Shown: piece after piece, positions 10,023-18,911 of the stretch
How positions within the stretch are numbered: position 1 is the first letter of the stretch
How the letters are laid out: the number at the start of each line of letters is the position of its first letter
Assembly (NCBI GenBank): GCA_017654935.2
Contig: CM065711.1
Coordinates: 37,057,165 to 37,121,164, forward strand
DNA from: Phymorhynchus buccinoides
Taxonomy: Eukaryota > Mollusca > Gastropoda > Neogastropoda > Raphitomidae
Reading direction: 5' to 3'
DNA: 64,000 bases
Program-made: the position numbers and the translations under genes
Notes under the pieces: generated by a model
The model's input: the letters and a program-made list of their open reading frames with translations, nothing else
What the model was told of the DNA's origin: nothing
Database searches by the model: none

Positions 10023-10432
10023 GGAGAAAGGTGGCAGAGTGGTTAAGACTTTCACTGCCAAATGTAATATGTGACTGCTGCTGCGTGAGTGACCCGGGTT
10101 CGAATCCCGGCCCCCTCGCCTTTTCTTTCTAGTTTTACAGGAAAATCGAACTGAATGTCCAGTCCTTCGGATGGGGACTTGAAGCTAGTCTGACCCGTAA
10201 AAATCCCACAGCAGTTGAAAGTCGGTAAGAGCAGGGAAAAATCCCGCTGCCTGTTATGGCCAAATTGATAGCTAGGTTTTCCAAGTGTACCCACACCCCC
10301 TCCTCACCCTATGCCTCCCCTGCACTTGCAGCACTGCACTTGCGGTGATGCTCTCTCCGGTGGAGAGCAGCCCAAATTTCACAGAGATAAGTCTCTGCGA
10401 CTAGAATATACCAAATACCAAATATTTTTACT
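10023..10432 (+). mobile_element. tRNA-headed SINE 1
   Basis: The head resembles a Ser/Leu-type tRNA: TGGCAGAGTGGTTAAG (A box) and GGGTTCGAATCCCGG (B box in a good T-arm hairpin). The acceptor arms do not pair well and no anticodon stem forms, so it is a SINE promoter rather than a tRNA gene. The body has CCTTCGGATGGGGACTTGAAG, and the tail shares CTCTCC...GGTGGAGAGC...ATTTCACAGAGA with SINE 2. It ends in ATACCAAATACCAAATA. Confidence 0.75.
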
Positions 10433-10742
10433 TCCAGATGTCTTTTGCGGATTGGTTTCCATAAAGAAGTTGTGCTTATAATGTCAGGGGTGCTACTCTT
10501 TCATTTTTACACTGATTTCAGTGTTTTTAATTTTACCAGAAACTGAACTTCACTTGTTTTTAATTCATCCCCCCCCCCCCAAAAAAAAATGACCACAAGC
10601 GATTTGGGGCATTTTTAACTTAGTTGTTTTTATCTCGGAAGTTTACAAAGGCAATGTAATAATTTTACAAGGCTTATCAAACTCAAACTGTCTCTGTCTG
10701 TCATTTTAACTGTCTGTCTCGTTATATCTCTCTCTTATAGTC

Positions 10743-10984
10743 TTAAAACCCTTTCAATGCTAGCCATTCCTCAGCCAAAATTCAAACTTACCCAGGTAGA
10801 GAACAGATTCCGTCTGCAATATTGGGGATTCCTCTGTGACATGCATAAAATAGGGTCTATCCTTACCTCCCAAAACTAAGAACATAATGTCACTGGATAC
10901 CAGATCCTCATTTGATGCTTTTTAGTGACATGGGTGTTATATCATTGTGGTGCCAAGAGGCGACAGTGGCGATGAAAGGGTTAA
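10743..10984. mobile_element. piggyBac-like MITE, family A (diverged)
   Basis: TTAA-bounded with decayed ends (AACCCTTTCAATGC / GCGATGAAAGGG). The interior matches family A (CCTCTGTGACATG, AGTGACATGGGTGTTATATC). Mirror at 25173-25416. Confidence 0.75.
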
Positions 10985-11148
10985 GTTGCCCCCTTGAGTC
11001 TTCCGACGGGGCGCTGCCCCTGTGCCCTGCCGGGGCCATGGGTCCCTGGACCCCTGCCTTACAGGTTTTTTTTTCATTTTAGGGAGTTGCACCCATGTAA
11101 TGTGCACACAGCCTAAATGTGAACACTGTCGGCTTTGCTTTCAAACAG

Positions 11149-11228
11149 ATGCGGAAAATGGGTGGAAAACGTGGGGCGGTAGGATCTTTTTGGGAATGGG
11201 GTCGAAAGAAGTTGTGCGCCGTGGAGAC
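11149..11228 (+). pseudogene. Broken duplicate of THAP exon 2
   Basis: The preceding ~40 bp (including TTTGCTTTCAAACAG) and the first 80 bp of the exon are nearly the same as the true exon 2 at 11764. The reading frame breaks at TAG 11180-11182, where exon 2 reads GAG shifted by small changes. The 3' part is lost; the sequence runs into SINE-tail-like DNA. It is an intronic relic of local duplication, also present with the same stop in the right arm (about 24935-25012, minus). Confidence 0.82.
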
Positions 11229-11299
11229 AGTCTAAAGTCTCTGCGACTAGAATATACTAAATACCAAATATGTTTTACTTCCAGTATGTTAGAAATGTT

Positions 11300-11376
11300 T
11301 GTACGCATGGGGTGAGTGAAAAGCGCATTGAGTTGCTTTGCAAGATTATGCGCTATATAAGCATTATTAATTATTA
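11300..11376 (+). repeat. LINE-type 3' tail: GCGC stem and ATT run
   Basis: AAGCGCATTGAG...TATGCGCTATATAAGC followed by ATTATTAATTATTA. The same stem plus GCGCTATATAA plus (ATT)n design ends the LINEs at 40476 and 49536 and the units at 15474-17250. Confidence 0.65.
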
Positions 11377-11653
11377 CAGACCTGCCTACCCATACGATTT
11401 TTCCGTATTTTGTACACGATTTTGAGCCCCAGTACTGCAGTACGGTAAATGGAAAATTGATACGTCAAACCTTTGAACTTAAGGTCTTCTAACATCGGTC
11501 AAAATCGAGTGTTTTTCGTCATTTTGCATGGCGGTTTAATGTTCTGTAATGTTCTGTTTTTGGGTCTCCTTGCAAAATACGGAATTTTGAGAACAAGTAC
11601 AGAACTTTATTTCGTGGAGTACCTAAAAAAGAAATTGGGGGTAGGTAGATCTG
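11377..11653. mobile_element. hAT-like element, family 2 (277 bp)
   Basis: Inverted ends CAGACCTGCCTACCC and GGGTAGGTAGATCTG. The flanks TTATTA at 11371-11376 and 11654-11659 form a 6-bp target duplication. It is non-coding and internally resembles the copies at 13686 and 18116 (GTATTTTGTACACGATTTT-like). Confidence 0.82.
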
Positions 11654-11763
11654 TTATTAGTATTACTAGATGTGTTTTGTGGATGAGTTTCCATAAGGAA
11701 GTTGTGTGCTTATGCTGCGCACACAGTCAGAATGTGATCACTGTCAGCTTTGCTTTCAAACAG

Positions 11764-11888
11764 ATGCAGAAAATGGGTGGAAAACGTGGGACGGGAGGAT
11801 CTTCTTGGAATGGGGTCGAAAGAAGTCGTGCGCCGTGGATACAGTCTCTGTGCAGACCATTTTGAGGAGCGATACTTCAACCGTCCAG
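11764..11888 (+). CDS. THAP-domain protein, coding exon 2 (left arm)
   Basis: Preceded by the acceptor TTTGCTTTCAAACAG and followed by the donor CCAG|GTATTG. Joined in phase to exon 1, it encodes residues 41-82 plus one base. The conserved Trp of THAP domains is at 45 (CRKWVENVGRED) and the second pair of zinc ligands is Cys70-x2-His73 (LCADHF). The spacing Cys18 to Cys70 is 51 residues, inside the 35-53 range known for the family. It ends in phase 1, which is exactly what the exon at 17364 needs. A pogo-like MITE begins 7 bp after the exon and leaves the donor intact. Confidence 0.9.
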
Positions 11889-11894
11889 GTATTG

Positions 11895-12059
11895 TACAGT
11901 GGAACCTCCCTTATAAGACCTTCAAAAATCACCCAAAATGAGGTCTTATAAGGGAGGGGTCTTATAAGGGAGGCAATTTTAATACTTACCAAGAAGGACA
12001 ATGTCTCAGAGAAGTAGGTCTTATGTGGGAGGGAGTCTTATAAGGGAGGTTCCACTGTA
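11895..12059. mobile_element. pogo/Tigger-like MITE
   Basis: TA-flanked, ends CAGTGGAACCTCCCTTATAA / inverse, 165 bp. It starts 6 bp beyond the THAP exon 2 donor GT, inside the intron. Mirror at 24102-24266. Confidence 0.85.
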
Positions 12060-12215
12060 TTGCGTTGCAATTTATTGTTGATAGAGTTTTAGAAAAAGGT
12101 TCCCCCCCGTGGGATACCTGGGGATCTTTCATTACAAACTGTTCCTCCACCTTCTGGAAGTTCTGTGCTAGCAAGTTTTCCTTTAATCTATCACTCTGCC
12201 TTTTTCTATTTGTGC

Positions 12216-12380
12216 TACAGTGGAATCTCCCTTATAAGACTCCCTTCCACATAAGACCTACTTCTCTGAGACATTGCCCTTCTTTGTAAGTATTAAAATT
12301 ACCTCCCTTATAAGACCCTCCCTTCTTAAGTCCTCATTTTGGATGATTTTTGAAGGTCTTATAAGGGAGGTTCCACTGTA
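12216..12380. mobile_element. pogo/Tigger-like MITE
   Basis: TA-flanked copy of the same family, with one changed base in the left end (CAGTGGAATC). Mirror at 23780-23945. Confidence 0.83.
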
Positions 12381-12611
12381 TCATCTATTTTTCTTTCTGT
12401 CTCATTGGCACATTCTCCTGCCTTTAAAGAAATAATCCCCAAAAATGTTCTCCTTTGAGCTCCTTCAAAATCGGAATGTGTCGACTGAATGCAGAGGGGA
12501 GACCTCTGGAAACTGAGAACTGGACACATATGTACCTTAACCATTATGGGCATATGGCCTGGGAATGCATGCAGAAGAAGAAGAGGAGGAGGAAGAAAAG
12601 TAGGTGTTACA

Positions 12612-13581
12612 CAGGGTTCCCAGGCGCCTTTTAAGTCCTTGTGAATTGGTTTTTGGGTCAACAGGCGTGCTTTATTTCAGCAAGTAGATCCTTTTAATTC
12701 ATCAAGAGGTCCTTTTAATTTTTGGAAGGTACTGTTAAGTCCTGTTTTATCAAGAAAAAAGTGATAAAGAAACTGACTAACATCTAAAAATATTCTCACA
12801 AAAACACTGGCAGTATGCAAAGTTGTCGGTGTCACAGATCGGAGCAGACAATTCATTACAAGCTGTGTGAGTCTTTCCGCACCAAGACGTAGTGATTCAT
12901 TCCATGCATATTGGAATTGTGCTCTTGGTCACCAATTGGTATTCAGGCATTCCATCCATCATGAACATGTCATACAATCAGGTTGGCGAAGGTCCTTTTA
13001 CAATCTTTTGAGGTCCTTATAAGTCCTTTAACCCTCTCACAGCTGCAAACCCGAAATCCGCCCAAATTGTTTTACTTCCCTGGCGCCCGCCGCCGCCGAT
13101 TGCGCCCGCTGAACGCCAGGTCTAGTACTTTCACTTTCACTTTTGCCCCACCCACAATGCAATATACTAAGTTCTTTCTGTTTCTGACACTCGCGGGTAC
13201 ATTTTTGGTCTTTACAGCAAGGGAAACTACCCAATAGTCTTTTTGAACTGATTTTTCAAAGTGACGCCAAATTTTTTTTTCTTTCCACGTGACGTGAGCA
13301 GTATTGACTCCGTGCGATGTTTGGAGTGCCATTACAGATTTTGTCTTCCAATTCATGGTTTGTTGTGTGACAGTGTGTTAGCTTTCGAATGAAAATACCA
13401 TCATCGCTATTCAATATGCATCTTTCAGAAATGGGTGATTTTTTTAAATAAAAGATTTGGTGTGACGTTCGGAGTTAATCCCCTTCTCTTATGCAATAGG
13501 ATCGATTCTCGTTTCGATTGATCGGGAGGCATAGGGTTAAAGGTCCTTTTTTGGTTTCATGTTCCAAACCTGGGAACCCTG
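12612..13581. mobile_element. hAT-like element, family 3, with internal piggyBac-like insertion
   Basis: 13-bp inverted ends CAGGGTTCCCAGG / CCTGGGAACCCTG, flanked by TTACA on both sides (5-bp duplication). The interior contains many AAGTCCTT/AAGGTCCTT words. It is interrupted at 13028-13540 by a TTAA-bounded element. No transposase was recognised. Mirror 22574-23552; a truncated relative abuts the gap at 20410. Confidence 0.75.
13028..13540. mobile_element. TTAA-bounded insertion (piggyBac-like)
   Basis: TTAACCCT at one end and AGGGTTAA at the other, with inverted similarity limited to the terminal 8 bp. It sits inside hAT family 3. GC-rich at 13080-13110 (GCGCCCGCCGCCGCCG), otherwise without recognised content. 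Mirror 22615-23129. Confidence 0.6.
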
Positions 13582-13674
13582 TTACAGAAGGTGGTCACAT
13601 ACTGCCTTGTCCAGTGTTTAAAAGACAGTCAGTTACATTTACAATACAATTACATGTATTAATTCTCCGTAGTA

Positions 13675-14284
13675 TTAACCCTTTCCAGACCTGTTTACCC
13701 ATATGGCTTTGCTGTATTCTGTACACATATTTGTCAGAAATATGATTAATATGGTACATGAGAAAAAATATGGTAAAATGGTGAACAAAAATATAATTTG
13801 TGTATTGCCTGATTCTGGAAACAGTGCGCTCTGTGTGTTTGTGTGTGTTGGTGTTGTTTTTGTTGTTAATTGAAATGGATGATACTTTGACATAGCATTC
13901 CTAATTCTATAGTAGTTATGCAAATGTATGCATGTTTGCATTCCATTTTCAGACTTTTCTGTTGGGAGTACTCCTATTTCTTGAAAAATACACTCATTTT
14001 GGATTTCAAATACAAGAAGCCTAACTTTAGGGTAAACAGGTCTGCCTTTCGCCACCAGCCATTTTTCAGCTAAAAAATACCATTAAACTTAACTGGGTAG
14101 AGAAAAAACCCAATCTGCAATATTGCTAATTCCTCTGTGACATGTATAACATTAGGCCTATCCTTACCTCCCATAATTGAGAAACAGGGTCTTTGGATAA
14201 CAGGCCCTGATTTGATGCCTTTTAGTGACATGGGTGTTAAACCATTGTGGTGCTACAATGCGACATTGGCGGTGAAAGGGTTAA
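13675..14284. mobile_element. piggyBac-like MITE, family A, split near its left end
   Basis: TTAACCCTTTC then a hAT insertion (13686-14044), then CCTTTCGCCACCAGCC and the rest of family A to GGCGGTGAAAGGGTTAA. CCTTTC is duplicated by the insertion. Mirror 21872-22480. Confidence 0.83.
13686..14044. mobile_element. hAT-like element, family 2 (359 bp)
   Basis: Ends CAGACCTGTTTACCC / GGGTAAACAGGTCTG. CCTTTC at 13680-13685 and 14045-14050 is a 6-bp target duplication. A/T-rich, non-coding interior. Mirror 22111-22469, same length. Confidence 0.85.
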
Positions 14285-14500
14285 CCCCTTGACTGCCGGA
14301 GAAAACTCAAGAAACAAAAGAGCATGTAAAATTATAAAGTGCAAAAGAGGACCATAAGTAACTCTCTGGCAAAATGAGCTGGAGGTGTAATCCTCTAGAA
14401 TGTCATGAACCACAAATAGGCATTTCAGAGTTACTCCCCTTCATCTGATGATGTAATCAGTGACATCATCAAGCATGTAGCTGACGCATTACATGGCATT
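14281..14500. mobile_element. Family B-like piggyBac end (partial)
   Basis: TTAACCCCTTGACTGCCGG begins directly at the TTAA that ends the preceding family A MITE, and resembles the left end of family B at 5877. GATGATGTAATCAGTGACATCATC near 14455-14480 recalls GATGTCATCA in the other copy. No right end was identified. Confidence 0.5.
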
Positions 14501-14716
14501 CAAGATGTTTATAAATTATTGTTTGTTTGTTTTTTACCATAAGCCAATGCTTTCTTTTTTCCCTGCGCCTTATAATAATATGTTTACAAACACATTGCCT
14601 TGGAAAAAGTCTTTTTTAAGACGAAAATTTAGGTGGTTTTTTTTTTACCTCTTTTATTTCCCCATCTTCATCTGTTTGTGTTAATGTGTAGCGTTGTGAT
14701 GTGTTTTATTTTGAGT

Positions 14717-15191
14717 CAGGGCTTCTGATAACGCAAAAACTAGCGTCCCTGACGCATTGAAAGTTAAAAGGACGCATTGAATCTTTGTCAAGCGAGTCCC
14801 TGGGGACGCACTCAAAAAATCATGAAAAACGAATAGAAAAACGAATAAAGACACTGTCTAACATTGAAAGTTGGCCACAGGCATCATCTGCTATGATGCG
14901 AGAGTTGCTTCCCTTAATTATAAAACTTTCCCTTTCCCATGATGCCTCTCGCTGTACCAGAAAAAGCCTTTCACGCTACTCGACTAACAACAAAATGTCT
15001 TTAAATTCGTGGGTGTTAGTGCCCGGAAAGCGCCGAATTTGAGGTATGTGTAATAAGTGTATTTGTACATGTTTATAGACATGTTTCTTGATGTGGTACA
15101 GGGGACCCACTGAAGTTAGCCTGAGACTCGTTTTAAATTTGATGAAGGGGTCCCTGGGACCCTAAGAAACATCAGCTTATCAGAAGCCCTG
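14717..15191. mobile_element. hAT-like element, family 1 (short form, 475 bp)
   Basis: Ends CAGGGCTTCTGATAA / TTATCAGAAGCCCTG; TTGAGT at 14711-14716 and 15192-15197 is a 6-bp target duplication. It contains the 85-codon frame at 14785-15042 seen in the other copies. It lacks the 789-bp inner insertion. The mirror copy is cut by the gap after 29 bp (21411-21439), leaving the matching ACTCAA flank at 21440-21445. Confidence 0.87.
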
Positions 15192-15440
15192 TTGAGTTCA
15201 ATTATACTTATAACAATATGACTAATAATGTGGTATGAAAATCTGAATTCTGTGTAAAATGTTGGGGTGCGCCTTATAGTCTGCAAAATGTGGTATGTTC
15301 CAATCGGGTTATGGGTAAGAATGTCTTTTCTGTGTGTTTGTGTGTGTGCTGTGCGTGTGTTTGTGTGTGTGCGTGTGCGTGTGCATGTGCGCACGTGTGA
15401 AGTATCGGATTTGTATGTAATATATATATTTCTGATTGTT
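15192..15440. other. Spacer with GT-rich stretch; no gene recognised
   Basis: Contains imperfect GT repeats at 15330-15400. No coding signal or terminal repeats were recognised. Confidence 0.4.
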
Positions 15441-15599
15441 TTGTGTTTATTGTTGTTGAAAGTTAACTTTGTAAGCTTGTAAGCGCTCTGAGCTCTTTGG
15501 AGAAAGAGCTCAACAAATATCCATGATTATTATTATTTATCGCATTTACACTTTAACGTAATAAATTCCTCTCACGGAAATGCAAAACAGTCGTCATAG

Positions 15600-15763
15600 T
15601 ACAGTGGAACCTCCCTTTAAGACCTTTCAAAAATCATCCAGAATGAGGTCTTATAAGGGAGGTAATTTTATTACTTACAAAGAAGGGCAATGTCTCAGAG
15701 AAGTAGGTCTTATGTGGGAGGGAGTCTTATAATGGGAGGTCTTATAAGGGAGGTTCCACTGTA
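15600..15763. mobile_element. pogo/Tigger-like MITE (array unit 1)
   Basis: TA-flanked, inverted CAGTGGAACCTCCC ends, within the tandem array. Confidence 0.82.
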
Positions 15764-15837
15764 TTGTTATTGTTGTCTGAAGTTAACTTTGTAAGCGCTC
15801 TGAGCTCTTTGGAGAAAGAGCGCAACTAATATCCATT

Positions 15838-16287
15838 AATTCAATTCAATTCAATTCAATACAACTTTATTCATCCTTGTGTGGAAATTAAATTGTGCGA
15901 TCACAGGCTCGATAAACAATACTAAAAACATTCAGATTACATAAATCGAAACACCACAGTTAAGACAATAAAATGCATATAACATCATCAAGGAATTAAA
16001 TAAAAGAGGGAGAGAATTTGATTAGAATTATGTGAAAAACATGAAGAACGTACACTCATAAAAAAACTACTAATATTTACCTAAAATAGATGAACCAATT
16101 AAGATTAATATTAAGATTACAAGGCCATGCCAGGGCTGTCACCACGTTAAACTTCACCACAAATTAATAAACAATATAAATCAATTAATATAACATATAC
16201 ATAAGTATCACAAATTAAAAACAACAGCAGCAACAAAGCATAGCACCGAAGTCGGTTTATGCACACACACACACACACACGCGCGCA

Positions 16288-16318
<31 letters not shown>

Positions 16319-16600
16319 ACACGTTAAGACAGCTGAACTACATTCAAATTATACAGACGGATGGCAGAGGGAATGAAAGAGTTTAAGTGCCTTGATGTTC
16401 TTGCACGTGGGGCTCGCAGTCTGTCGCTTCTGTCCGATCGTCTGCTGTCAATGTCGTCATGTAAGGGGTGTGTCTCGTCAGTCATGATCGTCCTCAGTTT
16501 GTCAGTCAGTTTTCTGTTGTACATGTCGTCAAAGGGTTTTTGTTTTTTTGCCCACCACCCCACCCGCTTTCTTTATAACTTTATCTAGTCGACCTTTGTC
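15838..16600 (-). mobile_element. LINE 3' end with (TTGAA)n tail
   Basis: On the minus strand, 16563-16324 reads an RT C-terminus (RTIMTDETHPLHDD, SFIPSAIRLYN). A long 3' UTR follows, with AATAAAG near 15866 and a tail of ATTGA repeats at 15838-15860. A C run and (CA)n lie in the UTR at 16261-16315. It is 5'-truncated and inserted in an ATT run of the tandem array. Confidence 0.7.
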
Positions 16601-16719
16601 TTGTTTTGAAATGTTCCCTCCCCAACACCCCGCACCAAAGGAAAAAACACTACAGATTATTATTATTAATTGCATTTACACTAAATTCCTGTCACGGAAA
16701 TGCAAAACAGTCGTCATAG

Positions 16720-16902
16720 TACAGTGGAACCTCCCTTATATAAAGACCTTCAAAAATCATCCAGAATGAGGTCTTATAAGGGAGGGGTCTTAACAGGGAG
16801 GTAATTTTAATACTTACAAAGAAGGGCAATGTCTCAGAGAAGTAGGTCTTATGTGGGAGGGAGTCTTATAATGGGAGGTCTTATAAGGGAGGTTCCACTG
16901 TA
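16720..16902. mobile_element. pogo/Tigger-like MITE (array unit 2)
   Basis: TA-flanked, CAGTGGAACCTCCC ends, 183 bp with an extra TATA-rich step near the left end. Confidence 0.82.
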
Positions 16903-17029
16903 TTGTTTTTGTTGTCTGAAGTTAATTTTGTAAGCGCTCTGAGCTCTTTGGAGAAAGAGCGCAACAAATATCCATTATTATTATTAATCGCATTTACACT
17001 AAGTTCCTGTCATGGAAATGCAAAACAGG

Positions 17030-17165
17030 AGTGGAGACCTTCAAAAATCATCCAGAATGAGGTCTTATAATGGAGAGGTCTTATAAGGGAGGTTCCAAAG
17101 AAGGGCTGTATCTCAGAGAAGTTCCTTTGGGAGGGAGTCTTATAATCTCTTAAGGGAGGTTCCAA
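17030..17165. mobile_element. Decayed pogo-like MITE (array unit 3)
   Basis: Keeps GACCTTCAAAAATCATCC and two GGGAGGTTCCA boxes but has lost its outer left end and internal parts. Confidence 0.7.
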
Positions 17166-17363
17166 TTTTTTTGTTGTCTGAAGTTAATTTTGTAAGCGCT
17201 CTGAGCTCTTTGGAGAAAGAGCGCAACTAATATCCATTATTATTATTAATCGCATTTACACTTTAACGTAATAAATTCCTGTCACGGAAATGCAAAAACA
17301 GTCGTTGCAGTACTTTCATTGCAATCCCGGTATGCATTTAACATTTTTTTTCTTCATATACAG

Positions 17364-17534
17364 CGGAAAGGGACAGACTCACATGGAACGCGGTTCCAAC
17401 GCTATTTCCTGGTCGGCCCAGTCCAACCCGATTACGTATATCGACACATTCGGCTTCGAAAAGTTCAGCACCACAACACGATGTGACGACGGCTGTTGCA
17501 GTTCAAGAGAAGCGGAAGGAAAATGTGCTATCAG
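17364..17534 (+). CDS. THAP-domain protein, coding exon 3
   Basis: The acceptor follows a T-rich tract (TTTTTTTTCTTCATATACAG) and the donor is TCAG|GTACAG. In the frame required by exon 2 it reads AERDRLTWNAVPTLFPGRPS and stays open for all 171 bases; one alternative frame has a stop. AVPTLF, at residues 92-97, is the conserved C-terminal motif of THAP domains (AVPTIF type), so the zinc finger is complete. After it come ~42 residues rich in Ser, Thr, Ala and charged residues, a likely linker. The exon ends in phase 1; the next exon was not found before the gap. No right-arm partner exists because that sequence falls in the gap. A longer open frame in another phase (17290-17592) is an artefact of reading through the intron. 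Confidence 0.9.
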
Positions 17535-18115
17535 GTACAGTGAACATCGCTCAAATCAAAATTGGAGGGACTTACATTTTATTTTGAGATAGCCAATATT
17601 TTGAGTTAAAAAGACTCTTTAATATAAAGATTAAAGAACTCGGGACTGGCCGAATTATTTCCCTTGTTCTGTGGAGACTGGGCATTTGACTGGGTTCGTA
17701 AAATAATCACCAAAACCAAGTTATGAAGAGTTAGGCATCAATATTTTCAGAAAAGATTAGCAACACCATGCACTAAACGATCGTAAAATATCAGATTCCT
17801 TACCTTCGTCGTTTGTCTCCTATTGACGAAAACAGCTAACACATAGAAAGAAGGAACATTTCACATTCCGATCTTTGAGCCCCCTCTACAACCAAAGCTG
17901 AATGTAAAGTCTGCAATGATTGGTTGATTTCAAGAGAGGCAAGGTCAAAGCAAACTGAAAATAGGTTATGACTTCGCACCGGAAAGCTGGTTACACGCCA
18001 GAAATCAAAACCTCTTGAAAACTCTTATGAGCCGGATCCGGGCCATTCGTCCTTAACGGTTGTGCGAGCCATGAGCCGGATCCGGCTCATTCGCCCCGAG
18101 TGAGTTAATAAACTG
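17535..18115. other. THAP intron 3 sequence; palindrome at 18072
   Basis: No exon was recognised. Two copies of ATGAGCCGGATCCGG lie at about 18030 and 18070; the second extends to the 16-bp perfect palindrome GAGCCGGATCCGGCTC. Confidence 0.5.
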
Positions 18116-18859
18116 CAGACCTGTTTACCTTTGCGATTTTGTCATAATTTTTATGAAACAAAAGTCAAGTTACGATAATTGTGGCGACAAAAACAAATCC
18201 TAAAAAAACCCAACACCACTACAGTTGCGTCGGCAAGCGATGCTTTTGAAACAATGCGGTGAAAAGTCAATCCAGTTCCCAGCATACAATGCGCGCCAAT
18301 TTCTTTTCTGTTTCAAGATGGTGTCAAAGCGACTGCGTGTCAGAGCGAAATGATCCAAAATCTGCGTGGTGCCAATACAGAGTTTTAAAAAACTTTTTAG
18401 GTTTCAAATGATCCAAAATCTGATGGAGTTTTGTCTGCAATATTGTGTGAGTGAAAAGAATAGCCTTAATACAACACAATGTTTGAATAAAAATTTCAAG
18501 GGTTTGAATGACATGTTTTTAAAAAATGGTCTCCGGTGAAAGGGTGCACTACTATGCTTGCATATAATTGTGTGATTACAAATAGTTTTCTTGTTAATCG
18601 GGTTTTGTGAAGAAAAAGAATCGGCCGCGCGTTGGATTAGTTTTTTTTTTTTTTTTCAAAATTATTAGTTTTTGCTTCAGAAATGACAAATTTGCAAAAT
18701 AGGGGAAACAGGGAAAAAGTAGAGGCAGTGGTTTCTTGTTAATCAGATTTTGTGAAGAAAAAGAATCGGCTGCGCGTTGTATTACAGTTTTTTTTTTTCA
18801 ATATTACTATTTTTGGTTTCAGAAATGACAAATTTGCAAAACAGGGGTAAACAGGTCTG
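18116..18859. mobile_element. hAT-like element, family 2 (744 bp)
   Basis: Ends CAGACCTGTTTACC / GGTAAACAGGTCTG; AAACTG flanks both sides as a 6-bp target duplication. The right part contains a ~100-bp internal duplication (TTCTTGTTAATC...GAAGAAAAAGAATCGGC, near 18588 and 18733). No transposase was recognised. Confidence 0.83.
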
Positions 18860-18911
18860 AAACTGGGACCGAAACATTATTGTGAGTTATTCAGTGTTTT
18901 TGAGTTGTCCG

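Larger units (their letters stand above)
1..14745. repeat. Left arm of a ~15-kb inverted duplication
   Basis: The whole stretch recurs in reverse complement at 21411-36365. Paired coordinates add up to 36365 near the outer end and to 36156 near the inner end; the drift comes from microsatellites and a ~105-bp extra segment in the right arm. The arms carry the same LINE nest, the same THAP exons 1 and 2, and the same transposon insertions with identical target duplications, so they descend from one locus. They differ by scattered substitutions and short indels, for example a 2-bp insertion near 1134 that breaks a reading frame open in the right arm. The outer end is cut by the window start. 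Confidence 0.95.
15440..17310. repeat. Tandem array of ~315-bp units upstream of THAP exon 3
   Basis: The unit order is CGCATTTACACT, then CCTGTCACGGAAATGCAAAA, then a pogo-like MITE, then GTCTGAAGTTAA, then GCGCTCTGAGCTCTTTGGAG, then an ATT run. Unit starts are near 15540, 16670, 16988 and 17251 (the last only begins). The first is lengthened by a LINE insertion (15838 to ~16650), and the MITE in the third is decayed. Spacing is ~315 bp once the LINE is removed. Confidence 0.8.

Noticed and set aside
10028..10118. tRNA-Ser/Leu-like sequence with good A and B boxes
   Set aside because: The acceptor stem does not pair, no anticodon stem forms, and it is followed by a SINE body and tail. Treated as a SINE head.
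11022..11315. Cys-rich frame (CTQPKCEHCRLCF) as a zinc-finger gene
   Set aside because: It is intron plus decayed exon 2 read in the wrong phase; the true exon is defined at 11764.
17290..17592. 100-codon frame with Cys-rich DDGCCSSREAEGKC
   Set aside because: It reads through the acceptor and donor in a phase that does not fit exon 2. The phase that does fit gives the THAP motif AVPTLF.
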